Assembly: GCA_009869945.1 (NCBI GenBank)
Contig: WIXG01000243.1
Coordinates: 56,486 to 120,485, forward strand
DNA from: Mesaphorura yosii
Taxonomy: Eukaryota; Arthropoda; Collembola; Poduromorpha; Tullbergiidae
Length of the DNA stretch: 64,000 nt
Reading direction: 5' to 3'
Under the pieces are notes generated by a model. It searched no databases. It was not told where the DNA came from and worked only from the letters and a program-made list of their open reading frames with translations. The position numbers and the translations under genes were made by a program. Numbering within the stretch: position 1 is the stretch's first letter; every line of letters starts with the position of its first letter. This document shows, piece after piece, positions 15,101 to 30,200 of this stretch.

Positions 15101-18100
15101 CACAGCCTAGAGTTGGCGCCTGCTTTATTATCACATCACTCTGCACACGTCCAATTACGAAGCAGTTGAACTTTAATAGCAAAGTGTCTCAACTTGCTTA
15201 GCTCGTGAGTTTCGGTAATTCCTGCCACTGCCACTCAAAGAGCTGAGCAGTGCCGTGCCATCACCGTGCTGTGTGAAATCAGGCCTAGACATTTTAATGA
15301 AACATGAAACAAAACACAAACTTGATGAAGTATGCACTTGTCTCGTTAATGAAGGTTATATCACGGACGGATTTCATCACTCTGGAAATTCAAAACTAAA
15401 ACATGCCAGAACTAATGTACCTGCCTGGGTTACTTAACAACATAGGCGGACCCCGGTGTGTCTAACTAGGCAGGCAGGCTTAAGTTTGCCACGACTTGTG
15501 CGGGCACCCAACTACAAAGACAGAGACAGTCGTCGGCATAATGACATTGCCGCCGCCGTCATATGAGAAATGCACAGCAATGTAATTTTGATCGATACAT
15601 TTTAACCGCAGCAGACATATCTGGCTGGCACCAGCAGCACACGTCGCTCGTCGCCGTGCCTCTGTCATGTACCAGGCTCTGTATTGTCTCTCAGATTGCA
15701 TTTGCCTCTAGACTTGATTCTACGTTGCTAACTTTCTCCCGCAGTTTGTCACACAAGTTTCTCTGAAGCCTCGAAATCCACTGAAGAACAGTTTGAACCA
15801 CCGAACCAGTTAACTGTCTCTGGAGACACGATGACTACATAACACGATCATGCATACTGCCATTCGCTTCGCGGCCCTCGACTTTCACTCGCACTCTTGA
15901 TCGCACACACCCATGCTCACGCGCACGTTGCTCTCAAACATTTACACTGCGTACGCAAATAAGTTTAGCAAAGCAGCGCAAGGATAGAATGCAAAGATAA
16001 AGCCGGAGTAGCAGAGTAAATGCGGTGAACAAGAACAATTTCATCTTATCACTGAATTTTTGAAGTTGGTTCCCTCCGGCCAAATGAAGAGATAGAGTTT
16101 CTTGAAATCTCTGTACTTGGGCTCTTGTCGGTGACTTTACTTGATGCAAAAGAGATATGGATACAGATAATGGTATTTGGTACTGCGTAGCGGACTGGAC
16201 AACTTTCTCAATACTTTTCAAATTAAATTTCTTCTTTTATGTCGTGCAGAACGGCTCAAGCCCGGAAGACCAAGACCACGTTATCGTGGTTCCTGAAAAT
16301 GTATTCACAAAGTTGATTCAGTCTTCCTCCGTCTTGTTTCGTCTTCCCAGGCGACGTAAATGAGAGAACAGAGAATGAAAAAGTCGTCCAAGTGCAAGCA
16401 GGATGCAAGCTGCTGTTTCGAGATTACTATTAACATTGTGAGACAGTTTTGCACAGCTCACAAGAACTGGATTCACAACACAAGAATTGTGAGCCAGCAC
16501 GTGTGTCCTATCATCGTCATAATAATTGTGGCGGATGGCGGTGGAATATCTCTCGTCCAAACCCGAACTTTGTACTTTCTCTTGGCTGGAATCGCTAGCG
16601 GAGAAATGTACGCATTAAGAGCATTATGCTTGTTATTTTACTCCAAGTCATTCAACTCTCGTGATTCGCAAAGCCTCCTCCGGTGGTGCCGTACGCTTTG
16701 TGAAGGTGAAGTGCAATCATTTCTCATATAAAGTTATGGTGCAATGGTTTTTGTCCCAAATGCTCTCTCTCAACGTACTGAACCAAAAAAGCAAAGTGTG
16801 ACTCCTCGCCCTCGCCCGTCCCAGTGTGGCCGGAGCTGCGGCGTCAGTCGGCGTGTTGCGTAGTGTTGAATTTGGGAGATTCCGAAAACTTTTCCTAAAT
16901 CCATTGCAAGCACAAAACTTGACGCTCTCCATCGTCCACGCGTAGAATGGGTTAATAAGCATTGGACTCTGGGGAAGTTATCTTTACAACTTATGATTTT
17001 CTTAACTTGCTCCCTGGAAATCCAAAAGCAAAAGTTGGTGCGTGGTAGCTGGGTTATCATTTAACCATTTAATTTTAGTGCCCTGATATTTTATAAAAAC
17101 ATGAAACTGAAACTTTAAGTTAAACTTGAACCACTTGAAGTCAAGATAAATTTTTGTAGTGTGGTTTCTGCGCGCGTGCAAAGTTTAACAGCTTAGAGTC
17201 GTGGAAGTTTGCAAAATATTTTAAATTCAGTCGCAGAAAGTTTTGCAAAAATTATGCTGTACTGTACTGAAAATATTTAGATTTCGATGGCCAAGTTTTG
17301 GTTTTGAGGACCCAGCAAAACATGCGACACAGAATTCATAAAATATGCGAGCGAAGGGAACAGATGGAGAACGTGTGGAATTCGAGAGACTTATGGGAAT
17401 AATAAACTCGTATTAATTCCGACTCATAAAAGCAGGCTTGGTTCATTGAACCAAACAGGAAGAGAGCTGAGCGATTCTTAAGCAATTTAATTTGATTAAG
17501 AAGAGCCTACACAAAGAAGTAAAACTCATAATAAACGTAGCAGGTTCTGATTTCGCTTTATTAACTCAAGCTGCTGGCTGCTCGTATCATAACTCATATC
17601 TGGCTATATAAACACAGCTCAGCGTTAAATACATATGAAGCATGGTTCTGGAATCGTTCCTTTTGCCTTGCCCTGCCACGCCATTGAGCCTATTGAATTG
17701 AAGATAAACAAGGCTTTCTCCACTGCACGCGCAGAATTGGCCTAAGTCGGATCTGAATGAATGAGCAGAAAGGAGAGCGTGAGATAGTTTTGATTTTGAT
17801 TCAATTAACTTTCATATCTCATAGCATAAACTGGTCATACTATGTATTTTAAGAACATGATGAAGAAAGTAAACAAAGTCAAGAATAGCACCAATCTGGG
17901 GCTGGAAGGGAATGAGAAAGCCGGGCGGTCGGGCGCGTTAGACTGTAAAACTCGTATAGGAAATATGTTTACTCACTCTGCTATAGGCGCCTGCCTCTAC
18001 CAGAACAAAAGCAATAAGAATTGAACATGACTCGTACTCTACAAATATCTGGGTTAAATCTATATTTTATGCCCGGAAAGAGAAACTAGAAACCCAAGCA

Positions 18101-21056
18101 AAATTAAACGCCTTTTCTCAGTCGAGCAATCTCACCAGCCATGAACTGCGAGTCCAGCAATTTCTGCTTACAAGTACAGTTCAGAGAGTATAAAGGCGAT
18201 TTTTAACACAATAAAAGTAAATCAGAATACTGTAATGGCAGTCTGAAACAGAGTCCACGAGTCCATGCTCATGCTCTCGCATACTCGAGAAAGAAATAAA
18301 ACGAGCAGAAAATGGAGTAGACTAAAAATACAATAATATTATGCGGCAAAGTTCAGGCCATAAACATGGAGAATGAAGCCAGCGAGTATGGGAGATCGAT
18401 AGCTGCGAGCCGACCTTCCTAACCCAATGTCCGTGTCCTTGTCCACAGCAGTCGCCCGTGCCATGGCCGGCATGTGTCCCTGGCCATAAAAATGTACAGC
18501 AGGACATTATTTCTGGTAAGATTGCCCAATTCGATAAGCGGACGATATCGTGAAACTGAATTTCTTGGAAAGAGGAAGGACCGACCGACTTGTGCCATCA
18601 TGCAATTAAATACAATGATTTCTTAATCATTGTTTCAACGTTTTGCAGTCGTATCAGCGTTTGTTCTATTTAAGACGTTTAATCTTCTGAGTTCTATCTT
18701 TCTGCACTTCATCCGCACCCACACGCGTGCAGACTGTCCAGATAATTACGCGAGGCAGCCGCCGGACGGCAAAAGACAGGGGCCGACTTAATGCGACAAC
18801 TGCTGGCGTTCAATGACTAAACACAGAGGACAATGCTCTCCTGCTTCTTAATTCCGTACTCGAGCATGAAGAGATAAAAAAGCAGGGAAAAGTACAACAA
18901 AAAGATCTCGCTAAATGAATGAGAGGAAAACTCAATGAAATGAACTTTTCCTGGTTGTGTGTGCGTGTACGCAATGCAAGTCTTTGTTGGATTGTTTTTT
19001 GTCTCTGCTGTACGCCTTTTGCGTACGTCTCGGAACGTATCTTGCTCAACTTGAAATTAATCCGACCATACGGGATTTCTTGAGGGAGTTTTCGCCATCG
19101 ACCCGCATCCGCATCCGTTATTGTGCGTCGCGATTACAGAGTCCTGAGTCAGTGCAAAGGAAAGCTCTTCTTCTGGGTCCTTATTACTGGAAATCTTAAC
19201 ATCCTGCAAAACTCGTGTGCGAAACAAACTACTACGAAGTTAAGAGGAAGCATTGAATTATTTTCTATTGTGGGACGAAGATACAAATGGAAACTCGCCA
19301 TGCCAAACAATCGTACATCAAGACAGGGCGAGCAGTAGTGCAAAGCTATGGGCAATCGCAATATTTGTTCTTCTATTTGCTAAATTTTACAAACAGCAAA
19401 GCACACACCACCCCATATCCTATTAAACTACATTGCTCCGTTTATATCCTATAACATATTTATCTGCCTCACAATAAACTAGGATTTAGAATTGTGCCTC
19501 CAAGAACAATTGCCCTTAATAAAATGAAAGCATGCGTCGTGTCGTTTGTTTACACGAATGAATGCAGTGCCATGGCATGTGTCTCAGTTGCGAAATGCAA
19601 TTTAGCATGACACTTTGTTGATTATTTGCCTTTCTTGATGCGCTGCGCCATCATTATCCCTTACATCGTTTATCTACTCATAAAATTAGAAAACAAGAGA
19701 CTTCCTAGCTGTATTGCACTGACAACGACAACGCAATGGCAAACGTGTTGTGACTTGTTTCAGTTGCATGCTCTTAGCATAAAATTTAATGCATGCACAC
19801 TCGCGTGTGCGTTTGATTGTATGGAGTTTGAAAGCAGAGTAATATTATTCTGGATTATTCATTCAACATTCAATGACATTTACATTATGACTAAGTATCG
19901 GTTGGTATTTCGCTTGTAAATTACATTACAGCCACTAATCATGGAGCGGAGGCCAAAAGTAAATTTTTATTTGGGGCTAATGGGACATTGGAACCACGAA
20001 GCAGCCTTTCATTGTATGTGTTCCATACATACGATTAATTAAGGTCCAGTCATTGTGCATTAACACTGCAATGAACATTACTTACCCACGCGTGCTCCAG
20101 CCAATTCCAGAAGCTGGGCTACAGCGGGAATTACGAATAATGCGCAGTGACAGTGTGGCTTCTGAGTTTGAAGGTGTTGTCTCTAATCGCTTTAGACCCC
20201 TTCTCGACTCGAGCACTTGTATGGAGAAAGTAATGGAATTTGCGGTACATGACCTTTTCACTCCGACTTAATTGAGTTATGGAAAGAGAAAGTCCTGACT
20301 CATTACGTACTCTGTGTTTGACCTTAATGAGCTTTGAATTTTGCGGTGAAAATACACACTGCAAAAAGATGAACGCGCTCGGTAGTAAAGGAATCCATTT
20401 TCCAGTAATTCCAAAGCAAAGCAATGTTAGCAGGTACGAGAAAAATGTTCGCATACAGCAAGGATAAGGCACTACCCTCTCGATGAACAAATTAGAGGGT
20501 GGGTAGTTTGCATTCTGCAAATTAATTCCAGTACATATGCTTCGAAGAAAGCTTCTCACGTGTACGCCAATTTGAAACACATAGACTAATGCCCACATCA
20601 TACAAAAAGTGAAGCATGTATCATGGAAAGTTTTAAAAATGACGGAACAAAGCCTTCCCATTTCCTAATTTAACTCTTCTCCTGGAATACCTCACGCACA
20701 TGAAGCACGGGGAATAGAAGCTGGGCTAGCGCGCGCTCATGAGTGTTCTCGAGTTTTATTAATGACACTCGATTTTTCCAGTGCTTTTCCTCTTTTTTCA
20801 TTTTCCATGACTAAATAGCGCGGAATAGGGAAGCGGAGCTTAGTCTGACTCATTTTTTCTCGCTAATGATTAACTGCTCCACTGCTGCACTATACAAAAC
20901 CGTGAACGTCGCACCAGCGCAGCAAAGCACGCCCTTTCGCTCCGAGCTCTTTGTGTTTAGCATATGAAAGCTCTGGAGCTTTGTTACTAATTAGTGTAAT
21001 AGAAAACTTGCCGTGCTTTAACTTATGTGCATATTTTTCTCTTTTCTCTCTTGTAG
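12144..21056. other. Non-coding sequence, probably 5' intron of the Side-family gene
   Basis: No exon was recognised. A 176-codon open frame on the - strand (20131-20661) is rich in Phe, Leu, Cys and His with no motif and looks like a chance frame. Two copies of the dispersed 9-mer occur in reverse orientation (12770 and 14184). The segment ends in a pyrimidine-rich acceptor tract directly before 21057. I searched for a signal-peptide exon ending in phase 1 and found no convincing candidate. Confidence 0.55.
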
Positions 21057-21207
21057 TTCCATTAACTCAAGTCCAGGCTGTGGAACGCGGGACTGCCAAC
21101 CTGCCATGTGATATTTCGATTCCGGACTCTTCCGAGCCATCAATGCGGGACGACGATGTCATCCTCGTGCTTTGGTATCGAGAAGACTTGGGAAGACCCA
21201 TTTACAG
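21057..21207 (+). CDS. side: Side-family exon: N-terminal half of Ig1
   Basis: The acceptor is ctctcttgtag ending at 21056 and the donor is gtgaga from 21208. The exon begins with two bases completing a codon (upstream intron phase 1) and ends with two bases of a split Ser codon (phase 2). It encodes 49 full codons starting [11 protein letters not shown], with the first Ig cysteine in ANLPCDIS (residue 17) and the core tryptophan in VLWYRED (residue 39). LWYRED followed by PIYS is a typical Side-family Ig1 signature. The [10 protein letters not shown] segment between the cysteine and the tryptophan is hydrophilic. Phase 1 entry means at least one exon, presumably carrying the signal peptide, lies upstream, but I could not identify it. 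Confidence 0.92.
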
Positions 21208-24200
21208 GTGAGACAAAGCAAACAGTGCAAGTGCCTCCGTATAGCCAATTAAATGAAAAAGATTTTCAGCGTCTGTTGACATTTATACAATCTATATAAC
21301 GGAGAATGTAAAGTGCATACGACCATCCAGACAGCGGCTGATTCTTCATCGCATCGCATCTTCATGTGAGAGCTTTTGTTCACTTTCTCCAGCATTGTTT
21401 TCCATGTCTGAGTGTAATAATCATAATATACGACTTTTCCCTTCTGCTGCGCCGCCGTTCGCGTCTTCCGCCAGCCCGAGTCTACGCCTGGGCTCGTTAT
21501 TCAGCCGAGATGCGTTTTATGTAAACTACACTTATGACTCCAAGTATAATTCTATTCTTACTTCATTCCGACTTCTTTCTTCGTATGAATTATTAACCAT
21601 TATCCCTGTTTTATCTTTTCTTTATTTTCCGCCTCTAATGGAAGATTTCGGTCGGCTGCGATTTGCACAGAATTTAATAGCGTATTAATTTAAGACGAGT
21701 TTGACTTGGCTTCTTTGCAGTCTGTGCTGCGTTTTACATTTGCATTATGTCATTTACCTAGACGCGAAAGAGCACGAGAATTGCGAGACTACTATGAGTT
21801 GGACTTTGAACTGGTTTCCTGCATGTGGTGCCAATTCTTCTTGTAGTATCCCGTGTTCAGTGTTCCATTTCTCCAAGTTTTTGCGAAACGCCACACTTTG
21901 TTGATCAAGGTGAAAAGTACACGATTTCTGTGCTGATGCTCATCTCTGATCTCGTGCCGCAACAAAACGCTTGAACATGCATCAGCGAGTGGGTTTTGAA
22001 ATGGGACAACGAAACGAGAGAAACGAAGCCGGGAAGACAACAAACTCATAAATTAAGTGAAGAATTGGCACAATTGCCCGACAAATCCATTCTTCCATTT
22101 ATGGGCTGGATTTCGTGCCGTAGAGATGCGTTTCGTCGTCTCACATGCTCACACGCATCACGATTGTACGATTTATCGTCAAACATTTCTCTATTCACAG
22201 ACCCGCGTGATGCGAACTAATGGAAATGAATGTGCCATTGAAAATTTTCGAAAATTAATGGAACTGTTGCAGAAACTTTGAATCTGCTCCGGTGTGGTTA
22301 CGCTTTTTAATTCTGCAACGATTTTATTATCTCCTGTCTGTACATTCTTCCTGTACATTTCCTGTTCCTTCAAAGGAAATTCTGTGCTATTTTATTATTT
22401 AACACTAACCATATTTTATTTTACTCCTCGACGATAAAAATAATATTTATTTACCAACATAAAATCTCTTCTTCCAACTTGCCGGCCCTGAACGTACGCA
22501 TCCGTATAAATAAAATAGTAACGTTTTCACTGGTTAGATTGATGCTGGTCTGCGAAGACCCAAAGAACAAGAATTTATTTTGGAGCTTCGCGGGCAGGTT
22601 ATATTTTTTGCAAGCTCTTTTGGGAAAACATCGCGTACAATGTTCCACTGCTACATGGTACGTCTTGTCTTGGAAGTGAAAAGAATGTCTAGTCTGCTCA
22701 TTCATATCTCCTCAAGTCTCAAATGCAGCCACCAAACGTGTCCCAGCCGTGGAAGGAAAGTGGTTTTCTCTCTTGATAGAATTCATCAATATTGTATGAC
22801 ACGAATCACATGAGATTATTTGATTAGTGAGTTAATACTTTATCATTCCTGTACTCCCACAACTTCACGATTACCTTCACGGCAGAGATGCCATTTACGT
22901 TGAGCTTGAGCTTCTTCCACAAATATTAAATTTTTGGACTTTAACTTCTCGATTTAATCGTTAAACTTGCTTTTTCGGATTTTGTAACAAGCAGGACACA
23001 TTCTTAGTCGGAATTTCGAGCTGATTCAGAAGGACGAGTCAAGTTCATGTGTGTAGAAGGGACGAACTCGTTGGTTAACCGTCACTATCGCATATACGCA
23101 AAAATCTACTCCTGGATGGAAAAATAGCAAGAGGAACTCGTTTCAGTCCTCCTTTTCTTTTTGACAATTGAGCAAGACAAATGATGGAACGCCAAACTCC
23201 TAACCGCAAACGCTCTGTAACAGCTGACATCGCAAAGAAGAGACTCAATGCGAATAAAAGTAGTTGATTTCACTTTAAGTGAATCTCCGACTTCCCTTGC
23301 CTCCTCTCGTTTTACCGAACTGAGGTTGTCGTCCTACTATGGCCAAATGCAAATGAATTAATTAATTATGGAATTTAAATAGTTTGTCTGCGATCAAGAC
23401 GATGGACACAGCAGCAGTCTGTTTTTGATTTCTTCGTTGAATGATAGTTCCTTGATTTAATTTGTGAAAAACGAGTATTTAATAAAGAATAATGGATAAC
23501 TTTTTGAAGGCGACAGAAATTATTTTGCTAACCCATTTCTTTTCAATTGCAGTGTTGATGCTCGGGATCGTTCATTTCAAGAAGCGGAAAAGTGGCAAGA
23601 TGAGAATGTGTTCAACAATCGAGCATATTTCCGTTCCAGCTCGCGGCCCGCGATCCTTGCCATTGAGAATGTTGGCGTAGGCGATCGTGGCGTTTATCGA
23701 TGTCGTGTGGACTTTCGAATCGCCCAGACACGAAACGAGAAAGTGAATCTGACTGTAATAGGTGAGCATGCATTCATTTCTTTCGTGTTGTGTTTAGCAA
23801 TATTGGCACATTTTCGGACCAGCTTGATATTACTAATCATTCGGCAGTATAAACAGCGTGTCCGTCTGTCTGTGTTTCGTATCGTGAGAACCTCGTGCTA
23901 TGCTGGGCAATTTTCGTGTCATGCTGTATTAATGTGAACCGCAAAGTAAGTTACATCAACCAACATGATGAAATTAGACCGTTTCTTTAGAACACTGGCC
24001 TTCTTTCTACGTTGTTGTATTTACTCGTTCTTGCTCCAATCATTCACGGGCGACCCGAAAAATACAGCTCTTCGGGTTTACGACAATTGCATTACCAACT
24101 CTCGAACTCAACTAGAAGAATGTAAACTTTGCAAAAATGAAGTTGGACCATGTGGAGAGGAAATAACTAAATTCCGCACTGGGCGAGATTTCAGATTATG

Positions 24201-27200
24201 TTTACGCTTTACTTGTGCCTGAACTTTAGCTCAGTACGCACAGGTTGAACAAAATTGAAATGTACAACCGCAAGGATGAGGAAAGTGCTCCAAGAATTTT
24301 GTGACTGAGCAATCGTCATCGCCTCGCCTTCGCCAGTCCAACTTTGCTTGCGTTAACAAGCTCGAGTTCTTTGCTATTAATGAGACCCCAGGACTCAAAG
24401 ATTTTATGGAAGTTGAACGAAACTTTGTACAGTGCGTATTCTGCGTTCATTTTATACCTTAGATGCAGAATGGAAGTGCGTTGTGTGAGTACACGCAGGC
24501 ATAGGAAACCGAATAAGATTTATTAACGCAAATTTGCCAAAAGGCTTTTTCCAGGTTCACTCAGAGCACGACAAAACTCAAACTCAAGCTATAGTCTTAG
24601 TTTGCAACAGTGCAAGGACAGCAAGGGCAAGGCGAGCGTATAGATGAAACGCTATTTCCTTCCTTTCACCCAAAAACCGCAAACTGTACGCGTACATTTT
24701 ATATTTCGGAGATTATGGTTTTTGAACTCACGCTCTGCAGTTTTCTCCAATTACAACACTACGCAATGTAATGTTGGTGGGCAACACACTTGCCTCACTT
24801 TCGCAGTTGCACTCGATTCTCTTCCTGTGATGCGATAAGTAAAAGGTTATGCCATAAAATTATTACTTTCGACAACGCCATGACTTTGAGCGCTGAGTGG
24901 ATGATGTCGACGACCAATACCTGACTTGAGCTTGCTGAGTCACTTGCAAACGCGAAGACTTCATACCGCACCGCACTGCGTTAACATGTAAATGATTTCT
25001 CAGGATTTCATTTGATGTAACTGTGAAAGGCGAAAGGCCATAATCTGAACTTAACCTCTTGGGTTAGAAACCTTCAACCTTAATAGGACACGAATATGCA
25101 CGAGATTGTGGGTCCAGATTAGGAAGGTTGTGTATTGCATGTTTATAAGCTGTGCTAGACGAGACAAACCACGTCCACCGTCCTAGACCACGTTGGTCTC
25201 GTCATGCCAATGCCACTGCTGCCTGTTCGCTCGTTCGCTGCGTGTTGAGCTCGATTATGGTGTACGTGCCGTGCACGGAGAAAGGTTGAACGGTCGGGCG
25301 AAGTGAAAGTGTCAGTCACGAAATTTTTACGACCAAATGAATGAGGTTGTAATTTCTTAAGTATTGCCCAAGTCTGGGTCTGTAGAAACAATTCCGACTC
25401 GAGAAGCCATGGCCGCAACCTCACACGAATGGCGAGCACGAAGCAATGAAGGAGAGTGGAAGAAAATCAAAGTAAAGAACGAGTGGAGCGGTTGCAATGT
25501 TCAATTAGTCTGATGATCGGGAAAGGAAAGTGGAAAGTAAGTATTACTGCGAGAAACCGCATTATAAATGAGAAAAAGTTTTCTTAGAGTGGGGGTCGGT
25601 GCTTTTACAGCGCTTGACGAGATTGACTGGAAGTAAGCAGTGGAAGAAGACAGCCGACGAGTCGGTCGCATTTGTGTTTAACTTGTTTGAATGGACTGAG
25701 TCGAATTTCCAAGTTTTCCAAGATTGCCTTCGGATTAGAAAAAATCACTGGCAAGCAGTGGTACGCAAGGCAAGACCTTTGTGAGCAACTGGTCAGTGTA
25801 TTCAACTGACTGACCGTGACCATGGGTGTATTGAAGATGTTAAGAACGAACTCCGGCCGTGGAATGTGGAATAACTCCTGCCTGTGCTTCCTATTTTAGC
25901 ATAATGGCGACATAAACGCGAGTCGTAACTTGCATTTTTATATCGCTTTAGTGCACCTTTCATATCACTCGGTTCTTTGGTGCAAGTTAACAGCGGCTGC
26001 AAAGGCTGCATAATATTTATAATATTGGATGATTCTGTCGTAGATACACGTGCGATAGAAAGCATCTTCCATTGAGATTTGAGTTTATGTTAAGGTCCGT
26101 TTTTATCTTTACAATATAGCTCGACCGAACCACCCTAAATTTACTATACGTCAACCCAGCGAACTACTTAAATGCATTAAATGAGAATAAAATCCTCTGA
26201 GAATATCCGCCTCTGCAATGGCGCCTGCCTGTTTCCATTCTTACGTTTTAAGTTCCCAAGGCCTTAGTCAAATCTGCCGTGCTTTTTTTCCGTCACTTTA
26301 CCTTCCCACCGTGCGGTTCAAAATTGGAACGCATTGCGCGAAAAGTGTAAAATAGCAATAGAGAATGGCTTCCGAAAATTAAATGAGCCCATTAACCTTA
26401 ATAAACCCTTCACTCCGAAACTAACAGAAAGGTCTCACCTGACCTGGAAAGGTGGGCGTAAGTCCAGGCTGAATGCGTATGTGAGCCCATTTGGTTTGGG
26501 TTGGGCAGCGTGAAAACATTAACGCACACTTTCCCATATTAAAATACCACAAAATTGCATTCTTGCTCTCGGCACCATTCTTTCACGTCACAACAGCAGC
26601 CAACAACAGCATTGGTAATGCTAAAATGGTCATCGTGTCATCCAACCAGAAAAAGATATCAACCAATCTGGGAAGACGACGAGAATGGATGACATTGCTT
26701 ATTTAAGATCGGTGTTCATGCCATCACAAAGCTGTGGCCAAGATAAAATAGCAGTACAAGGAGAAAGCGTTGGCTGAGGATGTCACTCTTCATTAAAAAT
26801 GAATATCGGGTGGCGGGAGGACACAATGTGTGTGCCACGCGAGAAAGAAAGAGATGTGATTACTAAATAAAGGCCGTGTCACCTGTGAACTGTGAACGTC
26901 CACCAGAAAAATGCTGCCAGTGGTGTGGCTGACATTGTATGGTCCTGAATGAGGAGATTAGAAAGATGAGCTCCTGTGAGACCAAACCTTTCCAGGCGAC
27001 GCACCCGCCTGACATGCGAAACGACGAAACAAACGAATGTCTGACAGTTCGTGTGCGATTGCTATTCGTAAGCAAGAAAACAAATCCAACTCTTGCAAAA
27101 ATCCACAAAGGAATTTTCATCTCCTGACTTCTCGCGAAAGAAATCGGCGCGATTCGCGAAAGCATTTATGCAAACTAAAACACTTAGGAGCTAATGAAAT

Positions 27201-30200
27201 TTGGATTCATCTCAAGCGTGATGCGTGAACGAGCAGATTACTCGTACGCATAATCGGAAAGAGGTATCACCGTCATCAGACTTGGCTCAGGCGCTTATAT
27301 GTTGGATGTAGAGTGCAGTTCATTTGGGATCTGCAAGCACTGTGAAATTTTTATTAGCAAGATTTAAGACTCATTCATCGAACGAATGGAGCATGGAGCT
27401 AGGCAATGGGTACGCACTGAAAAACAGCGCAAGCATCTGCACATGTGCTTCGGCACGGCACGGTACAATGAACCGTGGGCAATACGCAATTCGCGATAAT
27501 GGGATAAATGTACTTCCTGGACAAGACCAAGTACATCTGCGCTGTGCTGTACTGCTCTTTGCCGTAACTGTGAAAGCAAAAGCATGGCCTAAACAGACGG
27601 GAAAATAAAAAGCTCTAAACCAGTTGTAAAATGAAGACTTTATAGGCCATCAAAAACACTTTCAAAGACAATTTAACAGTAGGCAAAGTACAGGACGCAC
27701 TTCTGTGCTATGCGTAGCAGTAAATAGTAAAGGTTTGATGGAATCTTTGAAACAATGCAACGGCAACGAGAAAAGCGGAAAAGTTTCCAATGCTGCTCCA
27801 AGCGTTGCTGCGAGCGGTTGAAGTAAAAAATGCAGGCCACTCGAACGCACGAGGCGCAGCACACAGGAAAGATAAAACACATTTCAGACATGAACATTCA
27901 ACAAAATAAAAATATAAATGGTTAAAATCTTTTCTTCGTCTACCCATGAGTCGGGATTCGCCTTGCCAGTGAAAGAGACGAGTGTACGAGAGTGAAAGGT
28001 GGAATGCATTGCGTCCGGGCCTTCCTGCGCTGCTGCTGCCGTTCCATTAACTTACTTCTTTTCCATTACACTCTTCAAGTATCGTCGTAATTCGTACGAG
28101 TACGTTTTCCTAATGCCATTTTCCAGTACCGAAACTTTTCTCCCTTAAACTTGCTCCCAGTTAACTTTTATTGAGGCGCGGCGTGTCAGATGCAAATGCA
28201 AAAGCAGCAAGCGCAATAATGAAAAGATGAAAGGATGAACATCAACACAAGATGGGAAGATGAACGCGGCACGGCAACTTACTACTTAACATTTTCATAT
28301 TTTGTTGGAAAACTTTTGAATATTGCATTTGCATTGTCTTATTGTTCCTCTTTGAATGACTTTGTCGTGAACGGGGCTGTTATTATTAGTGTTTCAAGTG
28401 CGAATCGAAATACAATGCTTGTCGCGTTATTGTCTTGCCCGGCTCATTGTTTCTGCTCCACAGATTCTTATTATCACCGATGCCATATCTTGCTTTTGCC
28501 ATTATTGCTATAATGCGCGGGTGATCTTTTCACTATCTACATTTAGCATTCGCGTTTCGCAAATTCAAATTCAATTTTCGCCAGCACACCGTAAAATCGT
28601 AACTTCAAAGCTGTCCTTTTGCTTGAACCTTCAGTTCTGTAAATCGAAACGTGAATATTCTGGCTTCGGATGATTCTATTACGCAATTTCACTGCAGCAA
28701 TGAATAATCATAAAAATATATTTGTATTGTTGCACGAGTCAGCTTTTTTCCAGAGTCAACTTCCCGAAGCGAGTCGCGACTCGTGAAACGGAAGTGTGCG
28801 TTCGCGGTTCCTTCACAAGTTTTTACTTTTCTGCTCTCGCTCACGTCCACGCTCGTGCAAAATTCCATCATCTGTGTGACGCCGCATACAGCATCTCGTG
28901 CTCCCACGGAAAACGTGGTCTCAATTCTCAAATCAATATTCATACCCATTCCGCTTTACATTTTCGCAAGTATGAATACCAAACCTACATTTGAAAATTG
29001 TGGAACATGTACCTGACATTATTGTTCAGCCCGTCGAAATATCATCGCGCTTCCTCTCAAACCGCAATGTTATTAATGACGCAGCGTGAGCGTGCTGAAG
29101 GAACAGACAGAAAAGGAAGGAGAGAAAGTAAGCAAGTTCAAGTTGTGCGTAAAATGTGAGCTTGTAGCTTATTGCTAGCGGTGGTTACATTACGTACAGA
29201 TGTTTCAGCGGAGCCTGTGCGCACAAAATATTTTAAAAGGAAACCAATTTACTACTCATAATGGAATTGGTTTGGTTTTGGAACATTTGCACATATGGCT
29301 GGGACTACCGGCCGTTGCCCACTTAGAGTTTTGACTTCTCTATCAAGCCTTGTCGGTGTAGAAGCTTTCGAAAAAACCAATTTCATATAATTTGATAAAA
29401 CCATGAAACAGAAGTCCGTCGTCCTTCGACCGTCAACCGCTTTGAGAACTAGTTACTACTCCGACCAATTCACTGAGAGTGCATTACGTCGACTTGAGCA
29501 TCCGTTTGAGACGTTTAATTCCGATTTCTACACGGATGCTCAGCCGAGTCTTGGGTGGTCCCTCAATTGGGCTATAAAATTAAATTTTAATTCAAAAGTA
29601 AATGGCGCTCTTAAAATCGGAAGCACGTACCGCGCATTGTGCATATTGAAATTAGATTGTTCGGAAGTCAGGTGTGCTGCCGTGACGTGACTTGCTATTA
29701 TAGTATATCCTTCCGTTACCACGTAACGAGCAGTTTCCCGTTGTAGGCGATTAATTTGGACGTGATTTCTTGTGATTCGGCTTGCATTAGTTCCACATTT
29801 TGTCGAATCATGCAGTGAAATTCCGAATTCGCATCGGAATCCGAGCCAGGAATTCAGAAAAATCACATCTTTGATTTTAATATAAATTAAATTACGAAAG
29901 ACAGATTTTATTCCATACTACACTACTGTAAGTACATACTACTGGATATGGCGATAGAAAGTTTGCAGAAACAAAGTACATTATGCAAGCAACTCCCTGA
30001 ATATCAAGCAGGGAAGCGTGAGTCGAGACCGGTGAGTGAATTCAAAGTTTAAGAAAATTGCTCTCGCTATTTCCAGTCCCACACTGCGTAACCTGTGCAA
30101 AAGTTTCCCTTGTCGTGTGTCCTGTCGCGTTTGATGAGATGAAAGCTTTCAGTTACCTCCGATCAATCGATGACTTTTGCAAAGGAAAAGCAATCTTCCC

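Noticed and set aside
20131-20661. 176-codon open frame on the - strand
   Set aside because: Composition is dominated by Phe, Leu, Cys, His and Ser without any motif, and other frames overlap it. It reads like an AT-rich chance frame near the first exon.
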